From the NCBI RefSeq assembly GCF_013377535.1, contig NZ_JABCJE010000001.1, forward strand, positions 310,001-374,000: a stretch of DNA of 64,000 nucleotides, in the 5' to 3' direction. Made by a program: the position numbers and the translations under genes. Numbering within the stretch: the stretch's first letter is position 1; each line of letters starts with the position of its first letter. This stretch comes from Donghicola mangrovi (GTDB lineage: Bacteria; Pseudomonadota; Alphaproteobacteria; Rhodobacterales; Rhodobacteraceae). The notes beneath the pieces were generated by a model, which was not told the origin of the DNA, made no database searches, and worked only from the letters and a program-made list of their open reading frames with translations. Shown one piece after another: positions 40,625 through 50,124 of the stretch.

Positions 40625-42280
40625 ATGACCACCGATATTCTTAGTAGTCTGAACACCAACGGCAGCGGGCTGAATATCACTCAGCTGGCGACGGACCTGT
40701 CCGGTGCCGAATACTCGCCCAAGAAATCCATCGTTCAGAGCCGCTCGGACAAGGCCGAGCTGTCGCTCACGGGCCTTGACCGGCTGCGCAGCCAGTTCGA
40801 GAACCTGAAAACGGCGGTTGGCAATGCGGGCACATCCTCGGCCACGACGATCAGCAGCGACAGTGCCGCAATCGTCCTGACCGGCGAGCAATCGGACAAG
40901 CTGATCACCGGCACCACCACCATCGAGGTCGAGCAAATGGCGACCCCGCAGGTGTTGGCCTTTGGCGGCTTCACCGGCCTGACCGAGGAGTTGCGCGCAG
41001 GCACCCTGCAAATCGAATTCGGAACGTGGGACGATAGTGTGCCGTCGGTCTTTACCGCCGATGCTACCCGTTCCATCGAGTCCCTGAACGTGACCGAGGG
41101 CATGACCCTGTCCGATCTGGCCGACCAGCTAACCGCCCTTGACGGGATGGCCGCGCAGGTGATCGACATCGGTGACGGCACATTCTCTTTGGGGCTTCTG
41201 GCCGATTACGGCCTCAAGAACGCGATCCGCATCACCGCGACCGACGATCCCGCGGCCACCACGGGGGCCTCTTTGTCGGCGCTCGACATGACCGATCAGG
41301 TCGAGGATGTGCAGATGCAGGCGGCCTCGAACGCCAAGCTCAAGGTCAACGGCATCTCGATCATCCGCCAATCGAACGAGGTAGATGACATCATCCCCGG
41401 TGTCAGCTTTAACATCGCCGGGTACACCAGCGTCCCCGCCACCGTGCAGATCGAGGTCAACTCGGACGCCGCGAAATCGGCGATGCAGGATCTGGTGGAT
41501 GCGTTCAACACCTCGATCAACCTGATTGACGAATTGGGCAGCCGCGGTTTTGACGGATCGGCCAAGGGCGCGCTGGCGGGGGATACCTCGATCAGCAGCC
41601 TGAAGCGTGAAATGCAGTCGATGCTGAGCCAAGGCCTGACCGGTTTCAAAGACCGCCCGGTCTTTTTGGCGGATATCGGCGTGCGGACCGAACGGGACGG
41701 CAGCCTGACCCTGGATCAGGACGTTCTGGAAAAGGCCATGACCGATATGCCCGAGGTCTTTGAGGCGATCATGCGGGACGGCCTGAATACGAACACCCCC
41801 GGAGTGACCGTTTCAGGCACCCCCGCCACCACCGCGACCCCCGGCCGTTACACCGTGACCCGCGATCCGATCACCGGCGAGGCCTCGATCGGCGGGATCA
41901 CCATGTCGAACCGTGGCACCGAAGATGGCGTGACCACCTATGCGATGCTGACCGGCCCCCTGAAGGGCATCACCATCGCCATGGAAAGCACCGTGGAAAC
42001 GGCGACCATCGACTTTGGCCGCAGCTTTGTGTCGAACATGACCACCCAGATCGACGACTGGCTGTCGAACAACGGCACCCTCGCCCGCCGCGAGGACGTC
42101 TTTGCGAACATCGTTTCCGATGCCGCGCTGGAACTCGAAGACCTGAACACCGAGGCCGACGCCCGCAAAAGCTTCTATCTGGAGCGGTTCACCCAGATGG
42201 AGATCATCGTCTCGAAGCTGAACTCCACCGGCGAATATCTGACGAACCTGATCGACGCCTGGAACAACAGTAACAACTAA
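40625..42280 (+). CDS. fliD: FliD, filament cap protein
   Basis: A 551-residue FliD: N-terminal domain (SGLNITQLATDLSGAEYSPK, LSLTGLDRLRSQFENLKTAV), central domains with TIEVEQMATPQVLAF and LKVNGISIIRQSNEVDDIIPG, and a helical C-terminus (DARKSFYLERFTQMEIIVSK). It caps the growing filament and guides flagellin folding. The ATG at 40625 follows AGGAGGG. It has its own sigma-28-like promoter between motB and fliD. Confidence 0.94.
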   Translation: MTTDILSSLNTNGSGLNITQLATDLSGAEYSPKKSIVQSRSDKAELSLTGLDRLRSQFENLKTAVGNAGTSSATTISSDSAAIVLTGEQSDKLITGTTTIEVEQMATPQVLAFGGFTGLTEELRAGTLQIEFGTWDDSVPSVFTADATRSIESLNVTEGMTLSDLADQLTALDGMAAQVIDIGDGTFSLGLLADYGLKNAIRITATDDPAATTGASLSALDMTDQVEDVQMQAASNAKLKVNGISIIRQSNEVDDIIPGVSFNIAGYTSVPATVQIEVNSDAAKSAMQDLVDAFNTSINLIDELGSRGFDGSAKGALAGDTSISSLKREMQSMLSQGLTGFKDRPVFLADIGVRTERDGSLTLDQDVLEKAMTDMPEVFEAIMRDGLNTNTPGVTVSGTPATTATPGRYTVTRDPITGEASIGGITMSNRGTEDGVTTYAMLTGPLKGITIAMESTVETATIDFGRSFVSNMTTQIDDWLSNNGTLARREDVFANIVSDAALELEDLNTEADARKSFYLERFTQMEIIVSKLNSTGEYLTNLIDAWNNSNN

Positions 42281-42289
42281 AACGACAAA

Positions 42290-42307
42290 GGCCGCCCGAG
42301 GGCGGCC
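42290..42307. terminator. Terminator hairpin between convergent fliD and fleQ
   Basis: Inverted repeat GGCCGCCC (42290-42297) / GGGCGGCC (42300-42307). On the fleQ strand it is followed by TTTGTCGTTTT; on the fliD strand only by a weak T-containing stretch. It probably ends fleQ and may slow fliD transcripts. Confidence 0.7.
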
Positions 42308-42331
42308 TGATCGTTTCTACCGGACCACAGG

Positions 42332-43426
42332 TCAGTTCAGCATCGCGCCATCGCGGCTGATCGACAGCTTCTTCATCTTCTCGATCAAGGTGGTGCGCTG
42401 CAAACGCAGGGTCCGCGCCGCTTGGCTGACGCAGCCGCCATTCTTGCGCAAGGCGGCGTCGATCAGCATTTCTTCGATGTCCCGCAGGTAGCTGCGCATA
42501 TCGACGCTTTGCTCGGTGTCCATGATGGTGCGCACGGCGTCCATGCTGACCTCGGGGATCACACCGGTTTCGGGGCGGACGGGTTCGGCGGTGATGCTGG
42601 CCATGCCTTGGGTGGGCAGCAGCACGTTTTCGACAGCCTCGGCGGTGACAACGCGGCCCGCGTACAGAACGGCGGCACGTTCGAACATGTTGCGCAATTC
42701 GCGCACGTTGCCCGGCCAGTTGTGGTTGGCCAGTGCCCGCAGCGCCCCTTGGTTAAAGTGCGGAGGCATCGCGTCGGGGTTCCGATCCTGCGCGCGGCGG
42801 ATCATGGCATCAAGGATCAGCGGAATGTCATCCGTGCGCTGCACCAGAGCGGGCACGCTGACGGGGAACACGTTGATCCGGAAATAAAGGTCGGCGCGGA
42901 AACGGCCACATTCGGCATCGGTCGCCAAGGCGCGGTGGGTCGCCGTCACCAGACGGAAATCAACCTCGATCTCGCCGCGGCCACCGACACGCTGGATGCG
43001 GCGGGTTTCCAGAACACGCAGCAGTTTGGCTTGCAGCGCCAAGGGCATGTCCCCGATTTCGTCCAGAAACAGCGTTCCGCCTTGGGCCTGCTCGATCCGC
43101 CCAATCCGGCGCTGGTCAGCACCGGTAAAGGCACCCTTTTCATGGCCAAAGAGTTCGGATTCCAGCAGGTCCGCAGGAATGGCGGCGCAGTTCACGGCCA
43201 CCAGCTCGCCTGCGCGGCCCGACGCCTTGTGAAGAGCTTCACAGACAAGTTCCTTGCCCACGCCGGTTTCGCCCTGCACCATCACAGGGGCTTCGGTGGG
43301 TGCCACGACGGACAAAACCTGCTTGAGCTGCAGCATGGGGGCGGAGCGGCCGATCAGGATACGATCCAGTACAGAGATATTCTTGGCGTCTACTTCACTT
43401 ACAGCGGCTTGCCAGTACTGGGTCAT
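42332..43426 (-). CDS. fleQ: FleQ-like sigma-54 activator with Fis-type HTH
   Basis: A 364-residue activator without an N-terminal receiver. The AAA+ domain starts almost at once: Walker A GETGVGKE, the sigma-54 loop GAFTGA intact, Walker B GGTLFLDEIGDMP, arginine-finger region FRADLYFRINVFPV, and [15 protein letters not shown]. The C-terminus carries a Fis-like HTH (GGCVSQAARTLRLQRTTLIE). In R. sphaeroides FleQ lacks the receiver too and acts with FleT. The ATG at 43426 is preferred (GAGG nine bases upstream); a TTG at 43447 is in frame. Confidence 0.93.
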   Translation of the reverse strand: MTQYWQAAVSEVDAKNISVLDRILIGRSAPMLQLKQVLSVVAPTEAPVMVQGETGVGKELVCEALHKASGRAGELVAVNCAAIPADLLESELFGHEKGAFTGADQRRIGRIEQAQGGTLFLDEIGDMPLALQAKLLRVLETRRIQRVGGRGEIEVDFRLVTATHRALATDAECGRFRADLYFRINVFPVSVPALVQRTDDIPLILDAMIRRAQDRNPDAMPPHFNQGALRALANHNWPGNVRELRNMFERAAVLYAGRVVTAEAVENVLLPTQGMASITAEPVRPETGVIPEVSMDAVRTIMDTEQSVDMRSYLRDIEEMLIDAALRKNGGCVSQAARTLRLQRTTLIEKMKKLSISRDGAMLN

Positions 43427-43580
43427 TTTCTCGTGCCTCGGTAACAATTCCTACTTACACGCTAAATTTACCGACTCGTTCCGGTGGGCTGATAGCCGCA
43501 CAATGGTTTTTTTAGATCGCCGAAGGGGTAGGTTCGGAAATCAATGGGCCGTTAGATATCCACAGACCTGACCTGAGGGG
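43427..43580. other. Non-coding region between fleQ and sltF
   Basis: 154 bases. On the minus strand it is the fleQ leader and carries no sigma-54 or sigma-28 element that I can see, consistent with fleQ being a top-tier gene expressed from a housekeeping promoter. sltF ends at 43581 without an obvious hairpin terminator. Confidence 0.4.
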
Positions 43581-44396
43581 CTAGTTCGCTACCCCGAAAG
43601 CAGCCTTAAGAGACGCCAGCCGCGTGGCCGCATCTTCGACGCCCGAAGCCGGCGCGCTGAAATCATAGGCTTTGGGGGGAATCGCTTTGTGGCCAGATTG
43701 TGGCATCGTCGGCAAATTTCCCTTTGGAAGCTGCATTTTGCCGACATAACCCAACAAATCGCCAGATCGCACCAGAACCCTCGGAGCCGCCGATTCTGGC
43801 GGCGCGGCAGAGGCGACCATGATTTCGGCTGCGGGCAGTCCCTCTTTGGTGAAGGCCTCATAGGACTTTTCCACACGGGCAAGGTATTTGGTGCCCAAGG
43901 CATCGGTCGAGGAATGGTAACGTTTGACCGCCTCTTCCCAGCTGCCATGACGGTCCTTGAGGCTGGTCAGGAACTGCGCGGCATAGGCCGCATTGGATAC
44001 CGGATCGAACATATCCTCGATCGAGGAAAACGCCTGACCGTGCCAGCGATAGTTAAGCTGCATACACCCGACATCAATGCTGGTCAGGCCCTGCGCGATG
44101 GCATCGCGAAAGGCGGCGATCGCCTCTTCCCGCGATTCATAGTAATAACCCTTGCCCTTGATGTTCAGCGTCCACGGCCACGCGCCAAAGCCGCGACCGC
44201 GGCGGGTGTGGCCGGTTTCGGTGCGGGTGATGGCGGCCAGCAGATAGGTCGGGATGCCCGCAGCCTTTTCGGCCTGCAGGGCCTGCGCCTCGCAACTGGG
44301 GACGCGGGCGGCCCACACAGGCATCGCCCCGAATACCGCCAACAGGGCGGTCAGGACGATGCTGCGTGCCATGAGGATAAGGGAACATCTGCTCAT
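43581..44396 (-). CDS. sltF: SltF-like flagellar soluble lytic transglycosylase
   Basis: A 271-residue periplasmic protein with signal peptide (IVLTALLAVFGAMPVWAAR). The SLT domain follows: IPTYLLAAITRTETGH (catalytic Glu in the ITRTE motif), IDVGCMQLNYRWHG (the G.MQ.N motif), and AAYAAQFLTSLKDRHGSWEE. The C-terminal ~80 residues are Pro/Ala-rich. In R. sphaeroides SltF cuts peptidoglycan for rod passage because FlgJ lacks a muramidase domain; the same split is seen here. Start at 44396; an internal ATG at 44372 is an alternative. It is the last gene of the flgB-flgL run. Confidence 0.9.
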   Translation of the reverse strand: MSRCSLILMARSIVLTALLAVFGAMPVWAARVPSCEAQALQAEKAAGIPTYLLAAITRTETGHTRRGRGFGAWPWTLNIKGKGYYYESREEAIAAFRDAIAQGLTSIDVGCMQLNYRWHGQAFSSIEDMFDPVSNAAYAAQFLTSLKDRHGSWEEAVKRYHSSTDALGTKYLARVEKSYEAFTKEGLPAAEIMVASAAPPESAAPRVLVRSGDLLGYVGKMQLPKGNLPTMPQSGHKAIPPKAYDFSAPASGVEDAATRLASLKAAFGVAN

Positions 44397-44429
44397 GCCA
44401 TCTGCAATGCAAACGGCGGGCCAGCCCCG

Positions 44430-45674
44430 TTACCGGATGTAGTCGAACAGCGATTTCTGGCTGATTTTCACAAAGCTGGATTGGGACGCATCGCGCGTGG
44501 TCAGCAAGGACTGCATCTTGGTGATCGCCTCGGCGATATCCAGATCCTGAAGGCCGCTGATCGCCTCGTCCATGATCACGCGGCGGTCGGTGACCAGCGC
44601 CTGATAGCGGTCCACCGACTGGCCTTGCGAACCCACAATCGCCCGCATGTTCGCGATATGCGAAGAGGTCGAGGTGATGTCGTCGATCATGCCGGTCTGG
44701 GTGCGGCCGGGGGCCACCATGCGAACCGTTTCGTCATCGCGCTTGACCACGGCCAGATCGCCCGACACTTCGGGGCTGACGCGCAGGCCGGACAGGTTCA
44801 CACCAGACGGGCCGGACAGCACCAGACCTTTGCCATCCTCGCTAAAGGCGGCGGTCACACCGGTTTGCGAACTGACTTCATTGATCGCGGCGATGGCGGG
44901 GCCGGGCTGGCCGTTCACCAGCTCGGCGGAGACAGTCACGGCGGCGTCCCCCTCGCCAAAGGTAAAGGACCAGTCGGATTTGCCCTTGGTCGCCTGCAGG
45001 TGCATCTCGACATCGCCTTCGGTCGAGACTTTGTCATAGAGGGTCTCGTTGGATTTGAGCGCGTGGATGAAATCATCGACGATGGTGAACAGGCTGCGCA
45101 CCTCGCCAGAGCGTGTGGGCACGGACATGAAGGTCTGGTTCCCGTCCACGCCGGTTGCCACGCTGGCGCTTTCTGAAACGCGCAGGGTGTGTTTGCCTCC
45201 GTCGCCGGTGTACTGAACGCCCGCATCGCTATCCACAAACGGATCGCTGCGCCCCTTGAAGCCGCCAAATAGCGGGCGCCCCGTATCGTCGCGCAGGTTC
45301 GCCTGCGAGATCAGCGCCTCGCGGTATTCGCTGGCCTCGAGCACCAGAGCGACCCGCTCGTCGGGGGTTACGTTGGCGTCCGCCGCGCGAACCGACATGG
45401 TGCGCAGGTATTGCAGGATGTCGATGGTGTCGCCCAAGGTGTCATCGGTCAGCGACAGGCGCTTTTCGGCGATGATCAGGTTGCCTTCGAAACGGTCCAG
45501 CATGTCCTTCTGCTCTTTGGCGACGGACAGGCGCTGCGCCCGCACCGGATCGGCCGACGACCGCGGGTCTTTGGTCCCGCGGGCCACGTCCTCTTGCAGG
45601 CTGGAGATCTGGGTATCCAGACGGTTGAACGCCCGTGAATTCAGTACCTGAAACAGTGATGTGCCCAGTGTCAT
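44430..45674 (-). CDS. flgL: FlgL, hook-filament junction protein
   Basis: A 414-residue FlgL. N-terminal flagellin-like helices (ISSLQEDVARGTKDPRSSAD; VAKEQKDMLDRFEGNL), a variable middle, and C-terminal helices with AITKMQSLLTTRDASQSSFV ending SLFDYIR. FlgL joins FlgK to the filament. It starts seven bases after flgK. Confidence 0.92.
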   Translation of the reverse strand: MTLGTSLFQVLNSRAFNRLDTQISSLQEDVARGTKDPRSSADPVRAQRLSVAKEQKDMLDRFEGNLIIAEKRLSLTDDTLGDTIDILQYLRTMSVRAADANVTPDERVALVLEASEYREALISQANLRDDTGRPLFGGFKGRSDPFVDSDAGVQYTGDGGKHTLRVSESASVATGVDGNQTFMSVPTRSGEVRSLFTIVDDFIHALKSNETLYDKVSTEGDVEMHLQATKGKSDWSFTFGEGDAAVTVSAELVNGQPGPAIAAINEVSSQTGVTAAFSEDGKGLVLSGPSGVNLSGLRVSPEVSGDLAVVKRDDETVRMVAPGRTQTGMIDDITSTSSHIANMRAIVGSQGQSVDRYQALVTDRRVIMDEAISGLQDLDIAEAITKMQSLLTTRDASQSSFVKISQKSLFDYIR

Positions 45675-45681
45675 GTTATCC

Positions 45682-48600
45682 TCACAGTGCGTTGATCAGG
45701 GTGTCGAACAGGGCTCGGGCCACCGAGATGATCTGCGCGTTCGCCTGATAGGCCTGTTGTTGCGAAATCAGGTTCGCGGCCTCTGTATCCAGATCAACGG
45801 CACTAACCTTGGCTTCTGCAGCCAGAGCGCTTTCTAACAGCGAATTTGCCGTCGATTTTCTGTTCTCGGCGCCAGAAACCTTGCCGCCGACATCGGTGAC
45901 CATCTCGTTGAAGATGGCGGTAAAGCCACCCAGCCCGCTGTCCAGGTTCCGCATTTGCAGGTCAGCCAGCTTTTCGACCGTGCGGGCGTCGGCATAGTCG
46001 GGCTGCGCCGGATTTATCTGGAAGCTGTCGCCGGTGATATACCCCGCCGAGAACGTGACGCTGTAATGCCCGATCTGCGCGTTGCCGTTTTCGTCCAGCG
46101 CACGGCGGGCGATCTCGTCGCCGGTTTCGGTGTCGTACAGACCCACCAGCCCGTTATCCGCATCCAGAATACGCACCTCGACCGAGCGGTCGGCCTCTTC
46201 GAGAATGCGGGGGGTGACGTCGGCGGTCAGCTTGGTCGCGCCGTTCGATCCCATGGCCACGATGAACTGCTCGTTCGGCAGGCCACTCAGGGTCAGGCGG
46301 CGGCCCGAGGCCTGCATTTCCCCGGTGATGTCCAGAATTCGGTTATCGGCCGAGCGCACCTCGAGCGAGCCATCGTCGGTCACCAATAGGCTGGTGTCCG
46401 AGGTCTGGAAGCCCAGCAGCCCTGCGCCTGCCTGCGGGGGGAAGTCGATCTCGCCCGAGCCGGCGGGCGGCGTGATGGTGATCTTCTGTGTCGCGGCGTC
46501 ATAGCTGACCGTCCCCGGAAAGCCGACCGAACTGGCCGAGATCGACCCGTTGCCCGCGTTGTTCGCCCGCAGCACATAGGCCGTGCCGCCAAGGGTAAAG
46601 TTCACCGCATGGGGTCCCAGCGGCAGGGTGTCAATGTTGATCTCGCCGCCGGTGGTCTGCTTGGTGATCAGGTTGGTCGCCCCCATGCCAAAGGCCGCCG
46701 CGTTGCCCGGGCTGGACGAAACCGCCAGCATCGCGCCATCGAACGCGCCATCGGTGGTCTCGACCACCAGCTTGTTCGAGGCATCGAAATAGGCGGTCAC
46801 CATGCCCTTTTCGGGGCCGGTCACCACGGGTTCGCCATCGGTCATGGTGATCGCATAGGTCTGGTCCCCCAGATCCACACGCATCATGGTGCCGTTCGCG
46901 GGAATGTTGGCCACGGCCTCGCCCGTCATCCGGCTCGAGGGGGACTGCGCCCGCAGCGCCGACGCCATGCCATAGGCCGCGTCCACATCATCAACCGCGC
47001 CAAACTCGGCGGGGTCGAAAGTGGCGCTCAGGGTGCCGACGGTGGGGTCCTCAATGTTCAGGGTATAGAAGGCCGAGCCCGCGGTCTGCGTCAGGCCGTC
47101 ATCGGACGGACCATCCAGCGCCGCGTCATAGGCAAAGCGGAACACCTGAGTCGCGCCTGCATCCTGAATCTCGCGGGTCGCACGGCCCCCGTTAAAGGGG
47201 TCAGCCTCGGCCCCGATGGACAGGGCCCCTTCGGACACGCTGAAGTCATCCTGCGCGGCGACCGAAACGGTGCCGACCGCGCGCAAGGTATCCAGCCCCG
47301 ACGCGCCCAAAGACGTGGTACCAAGGCCGAAGGAATTCCCGAACTCGTCCACCTTGTCCACGACCATCGAGCCGCCGGTGCTGTGGGTAAAGACCGAGAT
47401 GTTGATGTCTGCGCCGGTGTCGCTGGTCAGTATCAGACGGCCTGCCGACGGATCAATCGACGCCGAAATCCCGGTCGAGGGACTGGCAAGGTTGATCGCC
47501 TGCGCCAGCTCGGTCACATCGCCGCCATAGACATCCGCGTCGATCTGGAACGGCGAGACGTTGTCGCCCTGCAGCTTGAACCGGACTTTGCCGTCATCGG
47601 GGAAGGCCAGCGAAATATCGGTGCGCGCGGTGACGGTGCCGTCGACCTCGGTGCGCATCAGGTCGGCCATCTGCTGGGCACTGGACCCTTCGGGCACGTT
47701 GATCAACCCACCGCCCAAGGCAGTCACGTCCAGCGTCACCGCAGGAGTGATCGCCGCCGTGTCATAGGTGGCCCACGCTTGCAGACCCACGGTTTCGCGC
47801 AGGGTCGCCACATAGTTCCCCGTCGCGCTGGACTGGGTCATGGTGATGCCGCGATAGCCGTCGGGGTTGTTCAGGTCGGCCATGCGATAGGTCGCGCCGG
47901 GCTGGAACCCGTTGGCCTCGATGATAAAGGCTTCAGCCTCGGCGGGGTCCAAGGGGGCACCGGCAATCTGCAGACCGTCACGGGTGAACACCGCGATATC
48001 GGCAGCCAGTTCGGGGTCGGCCAGAATGGTGGCGCTCGAGGTGCCAGCCCCGTTGGTCATGGTGGCGGTCACGCTGGTGCTGGCTCCGGCAACCTCGAGC
48101 ATCAGCTCGGAGCCCGAAATCATGACCCGCCCGCCAAGGCTGCTGAGCCGCTCGCCGTTGGCATCCAGAATGGTGCCATCATTGATCTGAGCGACAAAAT
48201 CCGCCTGCGTCTGGAAGGTGTCGGGGATGAACTCGTGCAGGGTTCCGTCGATCGTCACCTTCAGCGCACCGATGTCGCTGCCGTCCACGGCAAACGACAG
48301 GCTGGCCTGACGGTCCATCGACGCCAGCGTAAAGGTCTCGGTCCCCGAGGGGATCACGCCCACCACGCCCGCCGACAGGAATTCGGTGGCGGTCAGGGCA
48401 GAGCTGCCGGTCAGGGCGGACATCTGCCCAACGGTGGTAATCTCTTCGTCCGAGCGGGCCACGACGATCTTGGCGTTGCCCAGATTGCCGCCCGCAGGCG
48501 TCACGGTCGAGGCCGAGGCACTGGCGATGCGCTCGGGCTTCGAGATCAGGAACGCCAGATCAGAGGCGTTGCCCTCGCGGCGGGTCAGGTCGATGCGGTC

Positions 48601-49803
48601 ACCGTTAAAGGGCTTGCCCGCCAGACTGATCACCATGCCCGGCAGCGTGATCTGCGTATCCCCCGAGGCGATTTCCGCGCCATCGGGGTCGTATACCTTC
48701 CACAGACCGGCCAGACTGTCGCGCACCAGATCCAAGGGGCCTTCGGGCATAACGGTGGGGTCGGTCACGGTAACCTCGGCCACGCCGGTCCCGCGGTTGA
48801 TCTGAGAGGACTGAACCTTCCAGCCTTGCAGGGCGAACAGGTCGCCGCCGGGCAGACCGTCCAGATCGACGCCCTCGTTGTGGATCGCGTTCATCTGGGC
48901 CGCGATGGTCTGCGCCCAGTCGTTCAGGTCATTCAGCGCCGAGCGAATGACACCCACAGCCGTCGACAACCCATAGAGCGAGCCGCCAGACACCGTGCGG
49001 GACTGGGCCTCTTCGGTGGGGTCCTGCGGGATGATCCGCACACGGTCCGCATTCACCTGCTGTAGCTGAGAAACGTTGTCTTCTTCGATCAGAACCAAGC
49101 CGCCGGGGTTCTTGCCCCAAGTAACGGTCATCAGGTTGTGGTCGTCGAACTCGACGTTGATGTCGTTGATCTTGGCCAGATCGACCAGCAGCTTGTCGCG
49201 GCGGTCGAACAAGGGGTTCAGCGCGCCGGTGTCCTGAGTCACGGCGACCTTCTGCTGGATTTCCCCCAGCTCTTTCAGGATCAGGTTGGCCTGATCGATC
49301 TGCAGGGCGCCGTCCTCGGTGGTGACGGCGATCATGTTCTCCATGTCGGCGGCCAGCGATTTGACCCCTTCGACAAAGGAATTCGCGCCGTCGATCATGA
49401 TGGTCCGCAGACCCACGTCCACCGGATCCCCCGCAACCGAGGCGATGCCGTCAAAAAAGTTGTCCATCATCTCCAGCACGCCGCCGGGCTGCGGGGTCAG
49501 CCGCGCCTCAAGCAGGTTCAGGGGCGGCAGGGCAGCCTCCTGCACCTCGACTGCGCCAGAGGCCGTGCGGACCCGTTCAGCCAGAATGCCGTCGAACGCG
49601 CGCTTGATCTCGGACACGGTGACACCCTGCGACTGGGTGCCCGCGTGGATAGGACTCATTTTGCCGCCGCCGATTTCCTCGGTGACGGCAATGCGGCGGT
49701 GATAGCCCTCGGTGTCGGCGTTCGCGATGTTTTCCGACGTGACTTGCAGTTTGGCCTGGGCCGCGCGGATGCCGCTGCGACCGATGTCCAGAATGCCGCT
49801 CAT
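45682..49803 (-). CDS. flgK: FlgK, hook-associated protein 1, unusually long
   Basis: A 1373-residue FlgK; enteric FlgK is about 550. The N-terminal D0/D1 domain is canonical: SGIRAAQAKLQVTSENIANA with the rod/hook motif ENIANADTEGYHRRI. The C-terminus also is: AEAKVSAVDLDTEAANLISQ and QAYQANAQIISVARALFDTL. Between (~350-1230) lies a long beta-rich, Asp/Gly/Thr-rich insertion with several TFTLASM/ITMTQSS-like strand repeats, presumably surface domains. R. sphaeroides FlgK is similarly enlarged. It overlaps flgJ by four bases. Confidence 0.93.
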   Translation of the reverse strand: MSGILDIGRSGIRAAQAKLQVTSENIANADTEGYHRRIAVTEEIGGGKMSPIHAGTQSQGVTVSEIKRAFDGILAERVRTASGAVEVQEAALPPLNLLEARLTPQPGGVLEMMDNFFDGIASVAGDPVDVGLRTIMIDGANSFVEGVKSLAADMENMIAVTTEDGALQIDQANLILKELGEIQQKVAVTQDTGALNPLFDRRDKLLVDLAKINDINVEFDDHNLMTVTWGKNPGGLVLIEEDNVSQLQQVNADRVRIIPQDPTEEAQSRTVSGGSLYGLSTAVGVIRSALNDLNDWAQTIAAQMNAIHNEGVDLDGLPGGDLFALQGWKVQSSQINRGTGVAEVTVTDPTVMPEGPLDLVRDSLAGLWKVYDPDGAEIASGDTQITLPGMVISLAGKPFNGDRIDLTRREGNASDLAFLISKPERIASASASTVTPAGGNLGNAKIVVARSDEEITTVGQMSALTGSSALTATEFLSAGVVGVIPSGTETFTLASMDRQASLSFAVDGSDIGALKVTIDGTLHEFIPDTFQTQADFVAQINDGTILDANGERLSSLGGRVMISGSELMLEVAGASTSVTATMTNGAGTSSATILADPELAADIAVFTRDGLQIAGAPLDPAEAEAFIIEANGFQPGATYRMADLNNPDGYRGITMTQSSATGNYVATLRETVGLQAWATYDTAAITPAVTLDVTALGGGLINVPEGSSAQQMADLMRTEVDGTVTARTDISLAFPDDGKVRFKLQGDNVSPFQIDADVYGGDVTELAQAINLASPSTGISASIDPSAGRLILTSDTGADINISVFTHSTGGSMVVDKVDEFGNSFGLGTTSLGASGLDTLRAVGTVSVAAQDDFSVSEGALSIGAEADPFNGGRATREIQDAGATQVFRFAYDAALDGPSDDGLTQTAGSAFYTLNIEDPTVGTLSATFDPAEFGAVDDVDAAYGMASALRAQSPSSRMTGEAVANIPANGTMMRVDLGDQTYAITMTDGEPVVTGPEKGMVTAYFDASNKLVVETTDGAFDGAMLAVSSSPGNAAAFGMGATNLITKQTTGGEINIDTLPLGPHAVNFTLGGTAYVLRANNAGNGSISASSVGFPGTVSYDAATQKITITPPAGSGEIDFPPQAGAGLLGFQTSDTSLLVTDDGSLEVRSADNRILDITGEMQASGRRLTLSGLPNEQFIVAMGSNGATKLTADVTPRILEEADRSVEVRILDADNGLVGLYDTETGDEIARRALDENGNAQIGHYSVTFSAGYITGDSFQINPAQPDYADARTVEKLADLQMRNLDSGLGGFTAIFNEMVTDVGGKVSGAENRKSTANSLLESALAAEAKVSAVDLDTEAANLISQQQAYQANAQIISVARALFDTLINAL

Positions 49804-50114
49804 GATTTATCGCCTCCGGGGACGAACTGCGCGAATTGTTTGTAAAGAGCCGCCCCGATACCAAGGCCCGACCCGCCTGCCCCGATCTGGGACATTTTCT
49901 CGTCGAGCATGCTTTGCATCGTATCGACACCCGAGCCGCCCAGAAGGTCTTCGCCCAGTTTTGTCTCGCGGGCGGTTTTCATGACCTGCTGCAGGAACAG
50001 ACCCTCGAAGGCCTGCGTGGCTTCCTTGAGCTGCTGGTGTTTGTAAGCCGAAGATGTTTTGCCTGTAGTCGAAGAGTACATGCGCAGATCGGCAGTTTTG
50101 CTCGCTTCTATCAT
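49800..50114 (-). CDS. flgJ: FlgJ, rod cap domain only (no muramidase domain)
   Basis: A 104-residue FlgJ limited to the N-terminal rod-scaffold domain: EATQAFEGLFLQQVMKTARE, LGGSGVDTMQSMLDEKMSQI. Enteric FlgJ is ~315 residues with a C-terminal peptidoglycan hydrolase, missing here. The hydrolase role is taken by SltF, encoded downstream in the same run. ATG at 50114; the stop overlaps the flgK start. Confidence 0.92.
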   Translation of the reverse strand: MIEASKTADLRMYSSTTGKTSSAYKHQQLKEATQAFEGLFLQQVMKTARETKLGEDLLGGSGVDTMQSMLDEKMSQIGAGGSGLGIGAALYKQFAQFVPGGDKS

Positions 50115-50124
50115 GGCAGTCTCC

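Noticed and set aside
46609-49065. Long plus-strand ORF (818 codons) opposite flgK
   Set aside because: Antisense shadow; composition dominated by Arg, His and Gly, no ribosome site or promoter, while flgK has canonical termini.
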